64,000 nt of DNA from Legionellaceae bacterium (GCA_018061965.1 JAGOTG010000009.1:40609-104608), one strand, 5' to 3'. Numbered from the stretch's first letter, positions 18,839 through 29,585 are shown. Notes: a model not told the origin generated them from the letters alone. A program made the numbers and translations.

Positions 18839-19512
18839 TTGCTCGCATCCTTGGGAATCTTATCAACCAAATATCCGACACCTCGGATGGTACGGATAAA
18901 ATTGGCATTCAATTTTTTACGCAGATTATGAATATGAACTTCTAATGCATTACTATCAACTTCCTCATCCCAGCTATACATACTTTGCATGAGCTGTTCT
19001 CTAGAGAGCACTTGACCTTTGGATTCAATGAGTTTTTGGAGTAAAGCAAACTCACGACGCGGGACATTGATGGGTTGTCCATCTAAAGAAACAGAGTGCG
19101 CAGCGGGATCGATCGTAATATTGGCATACTGCAATACGGTATCTGCGCGCCCTTGCGCGCGACGGGTTAATGCGCGTACTCGTGCACCTAACTCGTTCAG
19201 ATCAAAAGGTTTGGTAATATAATCATCTGCGCCCGCATCTAGGCCTTTGATGCGATCATCGATGGATTCTCGGGCGGTTAAGATGATAACGGGCGTTCTA
19301 TTCTGTGATTGGCGAATAGTTTGCAAGAGCACCATGCCAGAAATTTTGGGTAAGCTTAAATCGAGAATAATCAAGTCAAAGGATTCGGTTTTAAGGATAT
19401 TACAGGCTATGTCACCGTTTTTTAGCCAATCTACAATATATCCAAATTGAGTTAAGCCGGTTTTGACAGCATCTCCCAATAATTCATCGTCTTCAACCAG
19501 TAGTAACCGCAT
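18835..19512 (-). CDS. OmpR-family response regulator, QseB/PmrA-like
   Basis: 225 aa from the ATG at 19512, which has a GGAG at good spacing; the frame is open to 19560 but the longer form has no such site. Receiver domain: acidic pair LLLVEDDELLGD, phospho-acceptor Asp in LIILDLSLP, Lys in YITKPFDL. The C-terminal winged helix (EVDSNALEVHIHNLRKKL, IRTIRGVGYLV) binds DNA. It is coupled to the kinase gene by ATGA overlap and preceded by yciB 16 nt upstream. Confidence 0.95.
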   Translation of the reverse strand: MRLLLVEDDELLGDAVKTGLTQFGYIVDWLKNGDIACNILKTESFDLIILDLSLPKISGMVLLQTIRQSQNRTPVIILTARESIDDRIKGLDAGADDYITKPFDLNELGARVRALTRRAQGRADTVLQYANITIDPAAHSVSLDGQPINVPRREFALLQKLIESKGQVLSREQLMQSMYSWDEEVDSNALEVHIHNLRKKLNANFIRTIRGVGYLVDKIPKDASN

Positions 19513-19528
19513 ATGAGCTCCGTTGACC

Positions 19529-20074
19529 TTATGAACGACTGGATGAAGCAACAACGGCATGTTTTGCTAAATACAAAGCTTGGATGAATACAAACACTAG
19601 CATACAGCCTACACCGCCAAATAATTTAAAATTAACCCAAAAATCGGTCGTGTAATAGTAGGCTACGTAGATATTCACGGCACCCATAACTGTGAAATAC
19701 AAAGCCCACGCATAATTGAGTCTTTGCCATATTTTTCTGGGTAAGCTCACATTGCTTTCCATCATTCTTTGGATGATGGGTTTCGTGCCAATATAGTTGG
19801 AACCAATAAAGACCAGAGCAGATAACCAATAAATACCGGTGGGCTTCCATTTGATAAACCAAGGATTATGGAAAAATAAGGTTGCGCCGCCTAATACTAA
19901 AATTAAGCCTAAGCTTGCAAGATGTAGTTTTTCATAATGTTGATGCTTCAAACGGAAAAGCAAAACTTGAGCAAATGAGGCAGCCATGGCGATAGCAGTG
20001 GCACAATAAATATCAAAAAATTTATAAGCAATGAAAAATAAAACAATGGGGAAAAAGTCAAATAAAAGCTTCAT
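19529..20074 (-). CDS. yciB: Inner membrane septation protein YciB (IspZ)
   Basis: A 181-aa protein with five hydrophobic helices and the family's conserved start [35 protein letters not shown] and the WVNFKLFGG end. YciB is linked to septation and to envelope synthesis machinery. The ATG at 20074 gives the conserved N-terminus; an in-frame GTG at 20080 is possible. Its stop lies 16 nt before the response regulator, so the three genes may form one operon. Confidence 0.9.
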   Translation of the reverse strand: MKLLFDFFPIVLFFIAYKFFDIYCATAIAMAASFAQVLLFRLKHQHYEKLHLASLGLILVLGGATLFFHNPWFIKWKPTGIYWLSALVFIGSNYIGTKPIIQRMMESNVSLPRKIWQRLNYAWALYFTVMGAVNIYVAYYYTTDFWVNFKLFGGVGCMLVFVFIQALYLAKHAVVASSSRS

Positions 20075-20291
20075 AGTCACTGAGATTCGTGGATGTTGGT
20101 TAAAGTATATAATGTTAGCGCTAAAATCACCAGATAAATCAGGGTAAGATCATGCCTGACCTTTCACACAATCCCACATAGACTGCTTGGTCACAATTTG
20201 AGTTTCTTCCCTAGGGCTCTTGCTACAAATGTTAGCACTGCTGAGGTCACGAAGAGCTCTGGCCTTGCCATGAAGACCAAGCGGCGGGCTC

Positions 20292-21689
20292 TCAATAAAC
20301 TCTGATGACTTGTCCTGGACGTAATTGTGTTTTGCGTAGGTTGGGGTTTAAGTATAGGAGTTTTTGTAAATCCGTGTGATAGGTGAGGGCGATACGGGTT
20401 AAACTGTCTCCATTTTTTACTATGTACGTGGCATTTTGAGCAGTTCTCCATATGATTAAACTTTGACCAAATTGCAACTCTGCTTGTTCTGCTAAATTAT
20501 TCCAGGCTTTGATTTGTTCGACAGTTACGTTTAATTTTTTGGAAATTGAATCAAAATCATCTTTATTATCAACTATGTAAATGGTTTTATAAGCTTTGGG
20601 CTTAGAGAAATGGCTCTGCGGTGTTGCGGGAGGGATCGTTGCATATTGGTGATTAGGAATGAGGACAAATTGTCCAGTCGGGATAATGTTGGATTTTAAT
20701 TGATTCAACTCTTTGATCATGTTGACAGTGGTATGATGGCGGGCAGCGATAGTGTCGAGACTGTCCCCAGCATTGACGCGATATCTAGTCCAAGAGACCC
20801 TTTGGTTTTTAGGTACATGAGCAAGATTACGGCTAAAACTTGCAGCATGAGAGGCAGGAATGAGTAGTTTATAAGGTTGATTAGGCGCTGTTGCCCAACG
20901 ATTGTATCCGGGATTCAGTTTGAGCAAATCTTGATAGGATATCCCGGCTAATTGGGCTGCATGATTCAGATCAATTTGAGATCCAATTGCCACTTCTTCA
21001 AAATAAGGGACATGAGGAATAGGGGGAAGCTGAATGTGGTAATTTTGTGCATTCTGGATGATATCAGCCAGGGCCAATAAGCGGGGCACATAAGCCCTGG
21101 TTTCTTTCGGGACAGGAAGTGACCAGAAATTCGTATGATGGTTGTCTTTGATGATGCGAGCTATCGCGCCCTCTCCAGCATCATAGGCTGCAAAGGCTAA
21201 AATCCAGTTACCATGAAAAAGACGATGTAAGTATTCTAAATAATCTAAAGCGGCGCCCGTTGAAGAGGGAATGCTCCGCCTGGCATCGTACCACCAATCT
21301 TGCTTTAAGCCAAAATCTGACCCGGTGCCTGGCATCAGTTGCCAAAGACCCGCAGCACCCGCTCCGGAATACGCAAACGGATTATAAGCACTTTCTATCA
21401 TGGGTAGTAGGGCAAGCTCTCCTGGCAAATGGCGCTTTTTGATTTCAGTCATAATATGGTACATATACGGTTCAGCGCGAGTCAGCTGTTGAAGATACCG
21501 GGGATGCTGAATCAACCAACGTATTTGTGCCTGTACTTCTGGACGGTTTGCCTCATGATCTAAAGAAAATTGTTGACTTAAGACTTCCCATACTGAGGGA
21601 GCAGGGTATGAATGCACTGCACTTGAAAACAGAATGATGAATAGAAAGCCGATGTGATAAAACAGGCTTAGTTTTTTGAAGAGAATCAT
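20292..21689 (-). CDS. mltD: Membrane-bound lytic murein transglycosylase D
   Basis: Cleaves glycan strands to 1,6-anhydromuropeptides, the substrate of the AmpG-like permease encoded nearby. 465 aa: signal peptide (residues 1-27), SLT goose-type lysozyme domain with catalytic Glu in LLPMIESAYNPFAYS, then GAAGLWQLMPGTG and AFAAYDAGEGAI, and three C-terminal LysM modules (about residues 310-355, 370-415 and 420-465, e.g. YRVNAGDSLDTIA and YIVKNGDSLTRIA). Unlike E. coli MltD there is no obvious lipobox in the signal peptide. Confidence 0.93.
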   Translation of the reverse strand: MILFKKLSLFYHIGFLFIILFSSAVHSYPAPSVWEVLSQQFSLDHEANRPEVQAQIRWLIQHPRYLQQLTRAEPYMYHIMTEIKKRHLPGELALLPMIESAYNPFAYSGAGAAGLWQLMPGTGSDFGLKQDWWYDARRSIPSSTGAALDYLEYLHRLFHGNWILAFAAYDAGEGAIARIIKDNHHTNFWSLPVPKETRAYVPRLLALADIIQNAQNYHIQLPPIPHVPYFEEVAIGSQIDLNHAAQLAGISYQDLLKLNPGYNRWATAPNQPYKLLIPASHAASFSRNLAHVPKNQRVSWTRYRVNAGDSLDTIAARHHTTVNMIKELNQLKSNIIPTGQFVLIPNHQYATIPPATPQSHFSKPKAYKTIYIVDNKDDFDSISKKLNVTVEQIKAWNNLAEQAELQFGQSLIIWRTAQNATYIVKNGDSLTRIALTYHTDLQKLLYLNPNLRKTQLRPGQVIRVY

Positions 21690-21692
21690 GTC

Positions 21693-22529
21693 TCAGACCT
21701 CTGTTGCTTTTAGTACATAAGACGATCTGCCGGGATTTAAAATGCGCAACAAACAATCAAATACGACGCGTAATTCTTGTTCGAGGGTGAAGGGAGGATT
21801 AATAATATACAATCCACAGCCATCCATACCCAGAGGGGGTTGTGAGTTTAAGTAAAACTCAGCGCTTAATGAACGATGCGCTGAGATGCCAGCGAGATTT
21901 TTCAAAAATTGGCTGCGTAATTGACTATTGATAACGGGATACCATATACAATAGACACCGCTGGAAAACAAACGTAATGCTGCTTGAACCATTTGTGGAA
22001 CAATCTTGTACTCGTCTTTTATTTCATAGCTGGGATCAATCATAATAAGCCCGCGATGCTCAGGAGGCGGTAATCGAGCGAGTAGCTGTTCATAACCATC
22101 CTCATTCGAGCAATGAACGCGCGGGTATCTTTTGGTAAATGTTTGTAAATGGGCAAATTCACCAGGATGCTTTTCACAAAGAAATAAACGATCTTGGCTA
22201 CGCAATGCATGGATTGCCAAAGCGGCAGATCCTGGGTAATAGCGTAGGGGCTCCTCTGAATTCCAATGCTGCAAGACAGCTAAATAGTTGGAAAACTCTT
22301 GGGGTAGACGGCTTCTCTCTGACCATAATGCAGAAATACCTAGCAAAAACTCTTGATTCTTCATGGCTTCTTTGGCTTTGAGATCATATAAGCCACGCCC
22401 AGCATGAGTATCGAGATAAAAAAGAGGTTTTTCTTTTTTGGTTAAATAAGAAAGAATGCTGCATAGCACTAGATGCTTGACAACATCTGCAAAACATCCA
22501 GCATGATAACCGTGTTGATAACTGAGCAT
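21693..22529 (-). CDS. rlmJ: 23S rRNA (adenine-2030-N6)-methyltransferase
   Basis: 278 aa beginning with the family-specific MLSYQHGYHAGCFADVVKH. SAM-binding block LDTHAGRGLYDL and the catalytic motif IDPSYEIKDEY (E. coli has DPPY). It methylates A2030 of 23S rRNA. It is 3 nt upstream of mltD on the same strand, so the two may be cotranscribed. Length is as in E. coli. Confidence 0.92.
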   Translation of the reverse strand: MLSYQHGYHAGCFADVVKHLVLCSILSYLTKKEKPLFYLDTHAGRGLYDLKAKEAMKNQEFLLGISALWSERSRLPQEFSNYLAVLQHWNSEEPLRYYPGSAALAIHALRSQDRLFLCEKHPGEFAHLQTFTKRYPRVHCSNEDGYEQLLARLPPPEHRGLIMIDPSYEIKDEYKIVPQMVQAALRLFSSGVYCIWYPVINSQLRSQFLKNLAGISAHRSLSAEFYLNSQPPLGMDGCGLYIINPPFTLEQELRVVFDCLLRILNPGRSSYVLKATEV

Positions 22530-22568
22530 AAATTCAACTTTGATAAAAATTAATAGGGTTAGTTAGTC

Positions 22569-22654
22569 CCGTTCGAGCTGAGGAGAGGCGAAGCATCGTC
22601 TCGAAGCTTATTCCTGGCTTCGAGACCACGTAAACGCATCCTCAGCCCGAACGG
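22569..22654. repeat. Palindromic repeat, family 2, second copy
   Basis: Outer arms CCGTTCGAGCTGAGGA and TCCTCAGCCCGAACGG pair, and inner arms TCTCGAAGC and GCTTCGAGA pair, giving a long interrupted hairpin. Same family as 15025-15119. It lies in the divergent space between rlmJ and the following small gene. Confidence 0.8.
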
Positions 22655-22738
22655 CAGACAGCCTGAACGTGTCATGCCCAAGCAGTTGTAAAAAAAGAAC
22701 TATACTATAAGTAGGATGCATTGCAAGGAGAAACAAAA

Positions 22739-22954
22739 ATGAAACATCATAGTGATTACGATGCTAATCTCGCCTCTTCCTCTTCTGAACAAGGCGATGA
22801 TTTGGAGTTTGATCCTGCTGATATTCACCGCAGGATGGAAATCAAGCGTAAATTAGATGAAAAAATGGAAAAACGGCGTCTCAAGGATGAATTAGAAGAT
22901 TATGAAGGCGAGTTAGATGAAGGTTTTAACTGGGACGACTTTGATAAAGAGTAG
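22739..22954 (+). CDS. Small acidic PA3496-like protein
   Basis: 71 aa from the ATG at 22739, which has AAGGAG at 22725-22730. Highly charged: acidic N-terminus, a helical RRMEIKRKLDEKMEKRRLKDELEDY core and a DDFD tail. The core resembles the conserved PA3496-type family of short proteins of uncertain envelope-related role. No membrane segment. Convergent with folD, with only 2 nt between the stops. Confidence 0.7.
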   Translation: MKHHSDYDANLASSSSEQGDDLEFDPADIHRRMEIKRKLDEKMEKRRLKDELEDYEGELDEGFNWDDFDKE

Positions 22955-22956
22955 AC

Positions 22957-23814
22957 TTAGTGTTCTAACCAACATTTCACCGTATTTTCCAATAACATGG
23001 TCACTGTCATGGGTCCTACGCCGCCAGGTACTGGTGTGATCCATGCGACACGTGATTGTGCTTGCTCAAAATCAATGTCTCCTTGAATTTTATTATTGGC
23101 ATCACGATGAATGCCTACATCAATGATAATTTGCTTCGAATGCAACCAATCCACTTGAACCAAATTAGGCACCCCTGTGGCACTCACAATCATGTCTGCT
23201 TGACGAATATGGTGTTCCAAATTCTTGGTTTTACGGTGCGCAATAGTCACAGTAGCCTTGGCTAAGAGTAGTTCTAAAGCCATAGGTCTACCTACGATGG
23301 TAGAGGAGCCAATGACCAAGGCCGATAATCCAGAGACATTCAGCTGATAATGTTGTAATAAACGCATGATGCCCCAAGGGGTGCAAGAACGAATTTCTGG
23401 ATGCCCCTGAGCCAATCTTCCCATGTTCAGAGGATGAAATCCATCTACGTCTTTATTAGGATGGATGTGCTCGATAATAGTGCTGGTACGCACTTGGATA
23501 GGCAGGGGTAATTGTACTAAGATCCCATCAACACTGGGATCGTGATTCAATTCTTTCAATAATTCTAATACAGTATGCTCTGACGCATCGTCTGCAAGCT
23601 GATGAAAAATAGACAGAATACCCAGCTCGGCACAGGCTTTGCGCTTATGATGGACATAGACTTGGGAAGCCGGGTCTGATCCGACTAAAATAACAGCCAA
23701 ACACGGGGGTCTACGTCCTGTACGAGTACTGTGGCTAATTTTTTGTTTAAGGGAATTTCTGATCAAAGAAGACACAAGCTTCCCATCAAGAACAGTACCT
23801 GACATAGGGTTCAT
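22957..23814 (-). CDS. folD: Methylenetetrahydrofolate dehydrogenase/cyclohydrolase
   Basis: Bifunctional one-carbon enzyme supplying 10-formyl-THF. 285 aa with the catalytic-site YVHHKRKACAELGI (conserved Lys), DGILVQLPLP, NKDVDGFHPLNMG, the NADP-binding VIGSSTIVGRPMA and the C-terminal TPVPGGVGPMTVTMLLENT. ATGs at 23814 and 23805 are both possible starts. Monocistronic by position. Confidence 0.95.
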   Translation of the reverse strand: MNPMSGTVLDGKLVSSLIRNSLKQKISHSTRTGRRPPCLAVILVGSDPASQVYVHHKRKACAELGILSIFHQLADDASEHTVLELLKELNHDPSVDGILVQLPLPIQVRTSTIIEHIHPNKDVDGFHPLNMGRLAQGHPEIRSCTPWGIMRLLQHYQLNVSGLSALVIGSSTIVGRPMALELLLAKATVTIAHRKTKNLEHHIRQADMIVSATGVPNLVQVDWLHSKQIIIDVGIHRDANNKIQGDIDFEQAQSRVAWITPVPGGVGPMTVTMLLENTVKCWLEH

Positions 23815-23919
23815 CCCGCAAACCGAAAATTACAACATAAAACCTCCAGCGGGGCAACATTTCCTAGACAAAAAACGGTATTTAGGTTAGATTTGGCATT
23901 ATTTTTCGAGATTTTATAC

Positions 23920-24711
23920 ATGCGTATTGCTCTAATTGTAGAGTACGATGGTAGTCAGTATCATGGATGGCAAGCGCAAAATGGGTTATATACTGTTCAG
24001 GGAACATTAGAAGCAGCGTTGAGCCAGATTGCCAATGAAGAGATTAAGGTTGTGTGTGCCGGCAGAACTGATACCGGTGTGCATGGGACGAACCAAGTCA
24101 TTCATTTTGATTGTGACAAAGAACGTACTGTTCGTGCTTGGATTTACGGCGCTAACTCTTTACTACCCAAAGATATCTGTGTTCGTTGGGGCAAAGAAAT
24201 GCCCGAGACTTTTCACGCGCGTTATTCGGCCTTATCACGGCGTTATCGTTATATCATTCATAATACACCGATTCGTTCGGCCTTATTGCGCTCTAATGTT
24301 ACTTGGCAATACCGACAATTAGATCACCGATTGATGCATAAAGCCGCCCAGCTACTGATTGGCGAACACGACTTTACGTCTTTTCGCTCTATTGAGTGTC
24401 AATCGAAGACGCCCATGCGTTCAGTATTGCAAATATCTGTGCAGCGCAAGCTAGATTTTGTCATTATTGACATCTCTGCTAATGCTTTTTTGCATCACAT
24501 GGTAAGAAATATAGCTGGGGTATTGATGGCTGTTGGCTGCGCACGGCACCCCGTGGAATGGGCGAAAGAGGTGCTAGACGCCAAAGATAGAAAACTCGGT
24601 GCTGAAACTGCGCCTCCTTACGGATTATATTTGGTTTCAGTTGCTTACCCAACAGAATTTGGCATGGTTGAGCAGTTTTCCGAGTCTTTATTTTTTGATT
24701 TAACTGGTTAG
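23920..24711 (+). CDS. truA: tRNA pseudouridine(38-40) synthase
   Basis: Isomerises U38-U40 in the anticodon arm. 263 aa from the ATG at 23920 (MRIALIVEYDGSQYHGWQAQ); the TTG at 23893 only extends the frame. Catalytic Asp51 lies in CAGRTDTGVHG; the SRRYRYIIHN and AFLHHMVRNIAGVL blocks are conserved. Length normal. It precedes the glnS-cysS pair with a short palindrome between. Confidence 0.94.
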   Translation: MRIALIVEYDGSQYHGWQAQNGLYTVQGTLEAALSQIANEEIKVVCAGRTDTGVHGTNQVIHFDCDKERTVRAWIYGANSLLPKDICVRWGKEMPETFHARYSALSRRYRYIIHNTPIRSALLRSNVTWQYRQLDHRLMHKAAQLLIGEHDFTSFRSIECQSKTPMRSVLQISVQRKLDFVIIDISANAFLHHMVRNIAGVLMAVGCARHPVEWAKEVLDAKDRKLGAETAPPYGLYLVSVAYPTEFGMVEQFSESLFFDLTG

Positions 24712-24730
24712 GCTCCTCATTGCTGTGTGT

Positions 24731-24746
24731 CCGCGGCGAGCCGCGG
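24731..24746. repeat. Short CCGCGG palindrome upstream of glnS
   Basis: CCGCGG at 24731-24736 and 24741-24746 around a 4-nt loop, directly between truA and glnS. It carries the core of repeat family 1 and could act as the truA terminator. Confidence 0.5.
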
Positions 24747-24779
24747 GGAATATATTTTAAGTTAAGGAACGTGATCTGA

Positions 24780-26450
24780 ATGAGTACAGAAACTGAGAAA
24801 CCTGCGCATTTTATTCAACAGCTAATGACGCAAGAGCTTGCGACGGGCGTGCATACTGCTATTGTTACTCGCTTTCCACCTGAGCCAAATGGGTATTTGC
24901 ATATTGGGCATGCCAAATCTATTTGCCTGAATTTTGGTTTGGCTAAGCAATTTTCTGGAAAGTGTTTTTTGCGCTTTGATGATACCAATCCACTCAAAGA
25001 AGAGGAAGAATTTGTCAATGCAATTATTGATGATGTGAGTTGGCTGGGATTTGAATGGCAGGCTATTACTTATTCTTCGGATTATTACCAACAATTATAT
25101 GATTTTGCTATTTTGTTGATAGAAAAGGACTTGGCTTATGTAGATAGTTTGACGATGGAGGAAATACGAGCCTATCGCGGAACATTACAGCAACCTGGTA
25201 AGGAAAGCCCATACCGAAATCGCTCCAAAGAAGAAAATTTAGCGCTATTTACCGCGATGAAAGAAGGTAAGTTCGCAGAAGGAACTCACGTATTACGTGC
25301 CAAAATCGATATGCAGTCGGGGAACATTAATATGCGTGATCCGGTTTTATATCGAATTCGTTTTGCGCACCACCAGCGGACGGGGGATGCATGGTGCATT
25401 TATCCTATGTATGACTATGCTCATCCCATTTCGGATGCATTAGAGTTGATTACCCACTCTTTGTGTACCCTGGAATTTCAGGACCACCGACCCCTGTATG
25501 ATTGGTTTTTGCAGCATTTGCCCGTACCTGCTCAACCAGTACAAACCGAATTTGCACGTTTGAATTTGTCACATACTGTGACTTCTAAACGAAAATTAAG
25601 AGAACTCGTAGAAAAAAACATTGTTTCAGGTTGGGATGATCCGCGTTTACCTACGTTGTGCGGTATGCGCAACAGAGGTTACCCAGCAGAAGCCCTGCGT
25701 CAATTTTGTGAACTGATTGGTGTCACGCGCTCTGATTCAGTGATTGATATGAGCATTTTAGAGGATTGTGTTCGCACTGTTTTAAATAGCAATACTGTGC
25801 GCATGTTGTGTGTTCAAGAGCCTCTTAAAGTAGTGATTGAGAATTTTCCGGAAAACGAAGTGGCGTCATTGACAGGTCCTTTTAACCCCCATGATCCCGA
25901 CTCTGCGACGCGAGTGCTGCCGTTTACCCGAGAAATTTATATTGAGCGCTCGGATTTTATGGAGGAGCCTTCTAAGCAATTTTTCCGTCTGAGTCCCGGT
26001 GCTGAAGTCCGGTTACGGTTTTCCTATGTGATTCGTTGTACAGATGTTGTACGCGACGCGCAAGGTGAGATTATTGAATTACGAGCTCAATTGGATCCTG
26101 AAACTTTGGGCAAAAATCCTGAGGGAAGGAAAGTGAAAGGGGTTATCCATTGGGTATCAGCGAGTCATGCGCATCCCATCACGATAAATCAGTATGATCG
26201 TTTGTTCTATGATGCTAATCCAGGACGAGAAGAGGATTTTCTACAGTTTATTAATCACCACTCTTTGGATACGTTTCAAGCCTATGCTGAGCCTGCGGTT
26301 GCCCATCTGGATATCCATACAGTCGTACAATTTGAGCGCCTAGGCTATTATTCTATGAATGAACTTTCTGAATCAGGTGATGTGATTCGTTGCCATCGCG
26401 TAGTGGGTTTGAAAGATACTTGGGGCAAACTTGAGGCTAAAAATACATGA
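24780..26450 (+). CDS. glnS: Glutaminyl-tRNA synthetase
   Basis: Class I synthetase of 556 aa charging tRNA-Gln. HIGH-type motif in [15 protein letters not shown] and KMSKS-type motif in [29 protein letters not shown] is typical of GlnS and separates it from GltX. Two C-terminal anticodon-binding beta-barrels follow ([14 protein letters not shown]). Its TGA overlaps the cysS ATG by 4 nt. Confidence 0.96.
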   Translation: MSTETEKPAHFIQQLMTQELATGVHTAIVTRFPPEPNGYLHIGHAKSICLNFGLAKQFSGKCFLRFDDTNPLKEEEEFVNAIIDDVSWLGFEWQAITYSSDYYQQLYDFAILLIEKDLAYVDSLTMEEIRAYRGTLQQPGKESPYRNRSKEENLALFTAMKEGKFAEGTHVLRAKIDMQSGNINMRDPVLYRIRFAHHQRTGDAWCIYPMYDYAHPISDALELITHSLCTLEFQDHRPLYDWFLQHLPVPAQPVQTEFARLNLSHTVTSKRKLRELVEKNIVSGWDDPRLPTLCGMRNRGYPAEALRQFCELIGVTRSDSVIDMSILEDCVRTVLNSNTVRMLCVQEPLKVVIENFPENEVASLTGPFNPHDPDSATRVLPFTREIYIERSDFMEEPSKQFFRLSPGAEVRLRFSYVIRCTDVVRDAQGEIIELRAQLDPETLGKNPEGRKVKGVIHWVSASHAHPITINQYDRLFYDANPGREEDFLQFINHHSLDTFQAYAEPAVAHLDIHTVVQFERLGYYSMNELSESGDVIRCHRVVGLKDTWGKLEAKNT

Positions 26451-27829
26451 CCATCACAGTCTATAATAGCCTCAGTCGGCAAAAAGAACCGTTGATTCCT
26501 TTGCAACCCGGTAAAATTGGGATGTATGTATGCGGTATGACAGTTTACGACCGATGCCATTTAGGGCATGCGCGCTCCATGGTTTGCTTTGATGTGATCG
26601 TGCGTTTTTTGCGTTACAGTGGTTTGAATGTGACCTACGTGCGAAATATCACGGATATTGATGACAAAATCATTACCCGTTCCGCTGAGCGCGGCATTTC
26701 TTTTCAAGACCTCACTCAAGAGCAAATTGCTTTGATGCATGCGGACGCGCGAGTATTAGGGACGTTACCCCCTGATTTTGAGCCTTGTGCTAGTCAGCAT
26801 ATCCCTCAAATTATTGCTTTGATTCAACGTTTATATGATTCAGGCTACGCCTATGTTACCCAGCAAGGCGATGTGTGCTTTCAGGTAGAAAAATTCAAAG
26901 ATTATGGCAAATTATCCCAACAGGATCTGAGTAAACTGATTGCGGGTAGTAGAGTTGAAATTGATCAGGATAAACTATCGCCGGTCGATTTCGTATTGTG
27001 GAAAAAAGCCAAACCCAACGAACCTGCATGGGCTTCACCATGGGGAGAAGGGCGTCCTGGTTGGCATATTGAGTGTTCTGCTATGTCCATGGCGCAATTG
27101 GGTGAAGAGTTTGATATTCATGGTGGTGGACTTGATCTTCAATTTCCTCATCATGAAAATGAAATAGCGCAGTCTGAAGCGGCAACTGAACATAGTTATG
27201 CACGCTATTGGTTGCATGTCGGGATGTTACAAGTTAATGATGAAAAAATGTCCAAATCCCTGGGTAATTTTTTTACCATCGCCGATGTGGTGCAAGCCTA
27301 CCATCCTGAAATAATTCGTTATTTTCTATTGAGTAGTCATTATCGTTCCACATTAAATTATTCGCCTGAAACCATTCTCAATAGTATGAAGGCCTTGATG
27401 CGTTTATATCAGTCACTACGCTCAATATCTATTGACGACACCACTGAGATTGATTCAGATTGGACGCAACGTTTTTGCGCGACTATGCAGGATGACTTTA
27501 ATACGCCAGAGGCTTTGGCCGTATTATTTCAATTAAGTCATGAGATGAATAAAACGCAATCTCAAACTTTAGCGGCTACTTTAAAACATTTGGGCAGTAT
27601 ATTGGGGATTTTGCAGAACCCGGTTGAAACGTTTCTACAAGCGATGGTGATGGTGCCAAGTGAAGGTGTCTCGAAAGAGGAGATTGAACAATTTATCGAT
27701 GCACGCAATCAAGCGAGATTAGATAAAGATTGGCAACGTGCGGATGAAATTCGACACGCTCTTTTAGAGCAAGGCATTGAGTTAGAGGATACGAAATCAG
27801 GAACAATTTGGCGCCGGGTGGTGGGGTAA
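26447..27829 (+). CDS. cysS: Cysteinyl-tRNA synthetase
   Basis: 460 aa class I synthetase. N-terminal [19 protein letters not shown] includes a zinc Cys and the HIGH-type motif; [10 protein letters not shown] and [11 protein letters not shown] hold the remaining zinc ligands; [11 protein letters not shown] is the KMSKS loop; the C-terminal [19 protein letters not shown] binds the anticodon. Translationally coupled to glnS by an ATGA overlap. Confidence 0.96.
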   Translation: MTITVYNSLSRQKEPLIPLQPGKIGMYVCGMTVYDRCHLGHARSMVCFDVIVRFLRYSGLNVTYVRNITDIDDKIITRSAERGISFQDLTQEQIALMHADARVLGTLPPDFEPCASQHIPQIIALIQRLYDSGYAYVTQQGDVCFQVEKFKDYGKLSQQDLSKLIAGSRVEIDQDKLSPVDFVLWKKAKPNEPAWASPWGEGRPGWHIECSAMSMAQLGEEFDIHGGGLDLQFPHHENEIAQSEAATEHSYARYWLHVGMLQVNDEKMSKSLGNFFTIADVVQAYHPEIIRYFLLSSHYRSTLNYSPETILNSMKALMRLYQSLRSISIDDTTEIDSDWTQRFCATMQDDFNTPEALAVLFQLSHEMNKTQSQTLAATLKHLGSILGILQNPVETFLQAMVMVPSEGVSKEEIEQFIDARNQARLDKDWQRADEIRHALLEQGIELEDTKSGTIWRRVVG

Positions 27830-27833
27830 GATT

Positions 27834-29150
27834 ATGCGAGGATGGTTAAAATTCATAATTTTGTTATGTCTAATCAGTTTAAACATTTGTTACGCCGTTC
27901 CTAATCCAGATACCAATCAGAATGACGAGCACCAGGCCTCTTTTTTAGTGATCTCAGATATTCATCTGAATCATCACTCTCAACATGCCATGGACTTTGC
28001 ACCTAAGCAAACCACGATTAACAATGACTTGGATGTTGCAACCTATGAGCAATTGATCGACAAAATTCGGGACGATATTCAATCAGGTGAGATAGAAGAC
28101 CCTCAATTTATTATTTTATTAGGCGATTTGGCAGGGCATATACGTCACTCTCAGCAAGATGTTGTGAACAATGAACGCATTGTGATGACAACTATGAAAG
28201 CTGCTTTTCCCAATACGCCTATTTTTTACAATTTTGGAAACAATGATTCTTTGACTGCAGACTATGGGCTTTTTCGCAGTCCGGATGTGAAATCAGAGTA
28301 TCGCTCCCCACTCGATCTGATTAAATCAGTATGGCCTCAAGGTTTATTTTTATCGACAGGAAAGGTGTGCAAATATCACCATACTTATCCCTGTCTGATA
28401 AAAACCAATACGTCCAATGGGTATTATTCTGCCTATCTCAAGCCGCATTTTCGCTTAATCTCCCTGAATACTGTCATGTTTTCTGATAAGCAAAGGGGAT
28501 ATACTAACCTGAATATTCTTGACCAACTGCAGTGGCTCGAACACCAACTGAAAGAAGTTGAGGAATCTCACGAAACCGCCTTGCTGGTTATGCATGTTCC
28601 GCCAGGGGATAATATCTATAAAGCTCATTTTTGGTCGGAAACGGCATTTTGGTCATATGATGAAGTTCAAAAATTTAATCAACTTATCAGAGACTACCGT
28701 TTGTCTATTACTGGAATTTTGGCTGCGCATACTCATAAAGATGAAGTAAAATTAATGGGTATGGGTGGGGTTGCCATAGCAGGGGTCTACTTAAACCCTG
28801 CATTGTCTACCTCTCATGGGAATGCGCCTGCCGTACGTTCCTATGTTCTAAATCGCGCAGAGAATACATTGCGTTGGGATTTGAGTGATTATCGAACATA
28901 TTTTTTTGCACGCAATGCCAATGGTGCTATTAGTTCGCGTTTATTATACCGTTTTCAGGAATATTATTGTACAAAGAATGAGACAAAACGCATGAGTGAT
29001 TGCTGGGACAAGGTTACCATAGATAAAGTAAAACATTATTTGGGTGCTGGTAATCCTTCTTTTCAAGAAGAGATTTCCGAGCCACAGAACATCCATATTC
29101 TTAGTAAAAAAACTTCCCTACATGCCCAGTTTAGAACGTGGCTCGGGTAA
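27834..29150 (+). CDS. Secreted metallophosphoesterase, acid sphingomyelinase-like
   Basis: 438 aa with a signal peptide (residues 1-22, cleavage near YAV). The calcineurin-type dimetal site is visible in order: D-x-H in ISDIHLNHH, LLGDLAGH, NFGNNDS, VMHVPPG and AAHTHKDE. The spacing and the WLEHQLKE helix are those of the sphingomyelin phosphodiesterase/SMPDL3 and endopolyphosphatase group (GNND rather than GNHD also occurs there). Substrate unknown; a secreted phosphodiesterase acting on host lipid or phosphate is plausible. Starts 4 nt after cysS. Confidence 0.85.
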   Translation: MRGWLKFIILLCLISLNICYAVPNPDTNQNDEHQASFLVISDIHLNHHSQHAMDFAPKQTTINNDLDVATYEQLIDKIRDDIQSGEIEDPQFIILLGDLAGHIRHSQQDVVNNERIVMTTMKAAFPNTPIFYNFGNNDSLTADYGLFRSPDVKSEYRSPLDLIKSVWPQGLFLSTGKVCKYHHTYPCLIKTNTSNGYYSAYLKPHFRLISLNTVMFSDKQRGYTNLNILDQLQWLEHQLKEVEESHETALLVMHVPPGDNIYKAHFWSETAFWSYDEVQKFNQLIRDYRLSITGILAAHTHKDEVKLMGMGGVAIAGVYLNPALSTSHGNAPAVRSYVLNRAENTLRWDLSDYRTYFFARNANGAISSRLLYRFQEYYCTKNETKRMSDCWDKVTIDKVKHYLGAGNPSFQEEISEPQNIHILSKKTSLHAQFRTWLG

Positions 29151-29585
29151 TACGAAATCATTTTTTGAAATGCTCGAGCGTTTCAATGTATCAGCTTTTT
29201 GAAATTCACTACCATCCACATGATAAAGAGTCCCATGTCCATTTGAGTAGGCCATGACTGTTTCGGTTTTCTCGTCAATCAGCATGAAACGTTGCCCTTT
29301 TTTTGCTTGATCCTCAGAAAAATCTTCGGCGTCGCCTTTTTCTGGGAACGATAAAGAAACAGAACCATCTTGGTTTACAGTGGGTATGATATAACCTGGT
29401 TTTCCGCCAAAAAAGTTATTATAAGCTAATACAATGTCGTTTTGCTCTTCCGGAGAGTTACATTGGACGAGGGTATCTAATCCAGCATTGGGAGAAACAA
29501 CCGACCGCCGCTGTTTTGCCTCTTCTTCCTCTATAGCGAGAGCCTGGTTCCGTTTTGCTTCTTCTTCAAGAAGATTTCTAGACAT
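29118..29585 (-). CDS. Hypothetical protein, 155 aa
   Basis: Convergent with the metallophosphoesterase gene and overlapping its 3' end by 33 nt. N-terminal 30 residues are a charged helix (LLEEEAKRNQALAIEEEEAK); the rest looks like a small beta-rich domain (GYIIPTVNQDGSVSLSFP, RFMLIDEKTETVMAYSNG). No signal peptide or membrane segment. Family not recognised; its placement among accessory genes and lone transcription would fit a translocated protein, but that is speculation. Confidence 0.65.
   Translation of the reverse strand: MSRNLLEEEAKRNQALAIEEEEAKQRRSVVSPNAGLDTLVQCNSPEEQNDIVLAYNNFFGGKPGYIIPTVNQDGSVSLSFPEKGDAEDFSEDQAKKGQRFMLIDEKTETVMAYSNGHGTLYHVDGSEFQKADTLKRSSISKNDFVLPEPRSKLGM

Noticed and set aside
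21693..22529. DPSY instead of DPPY in RlmJ as a sign of lost activity
   Set aside because: The position tolerates variation among N6-adenine methyltransferases and the rest of the protein is intact.
27834..29150. GNND instead of GNHD in the metallophosphoesterase as a broken site
   Set aside because: GNND occurs naturally in endopolyphosphatase-like relatives, so it is not evidence of inactivity.
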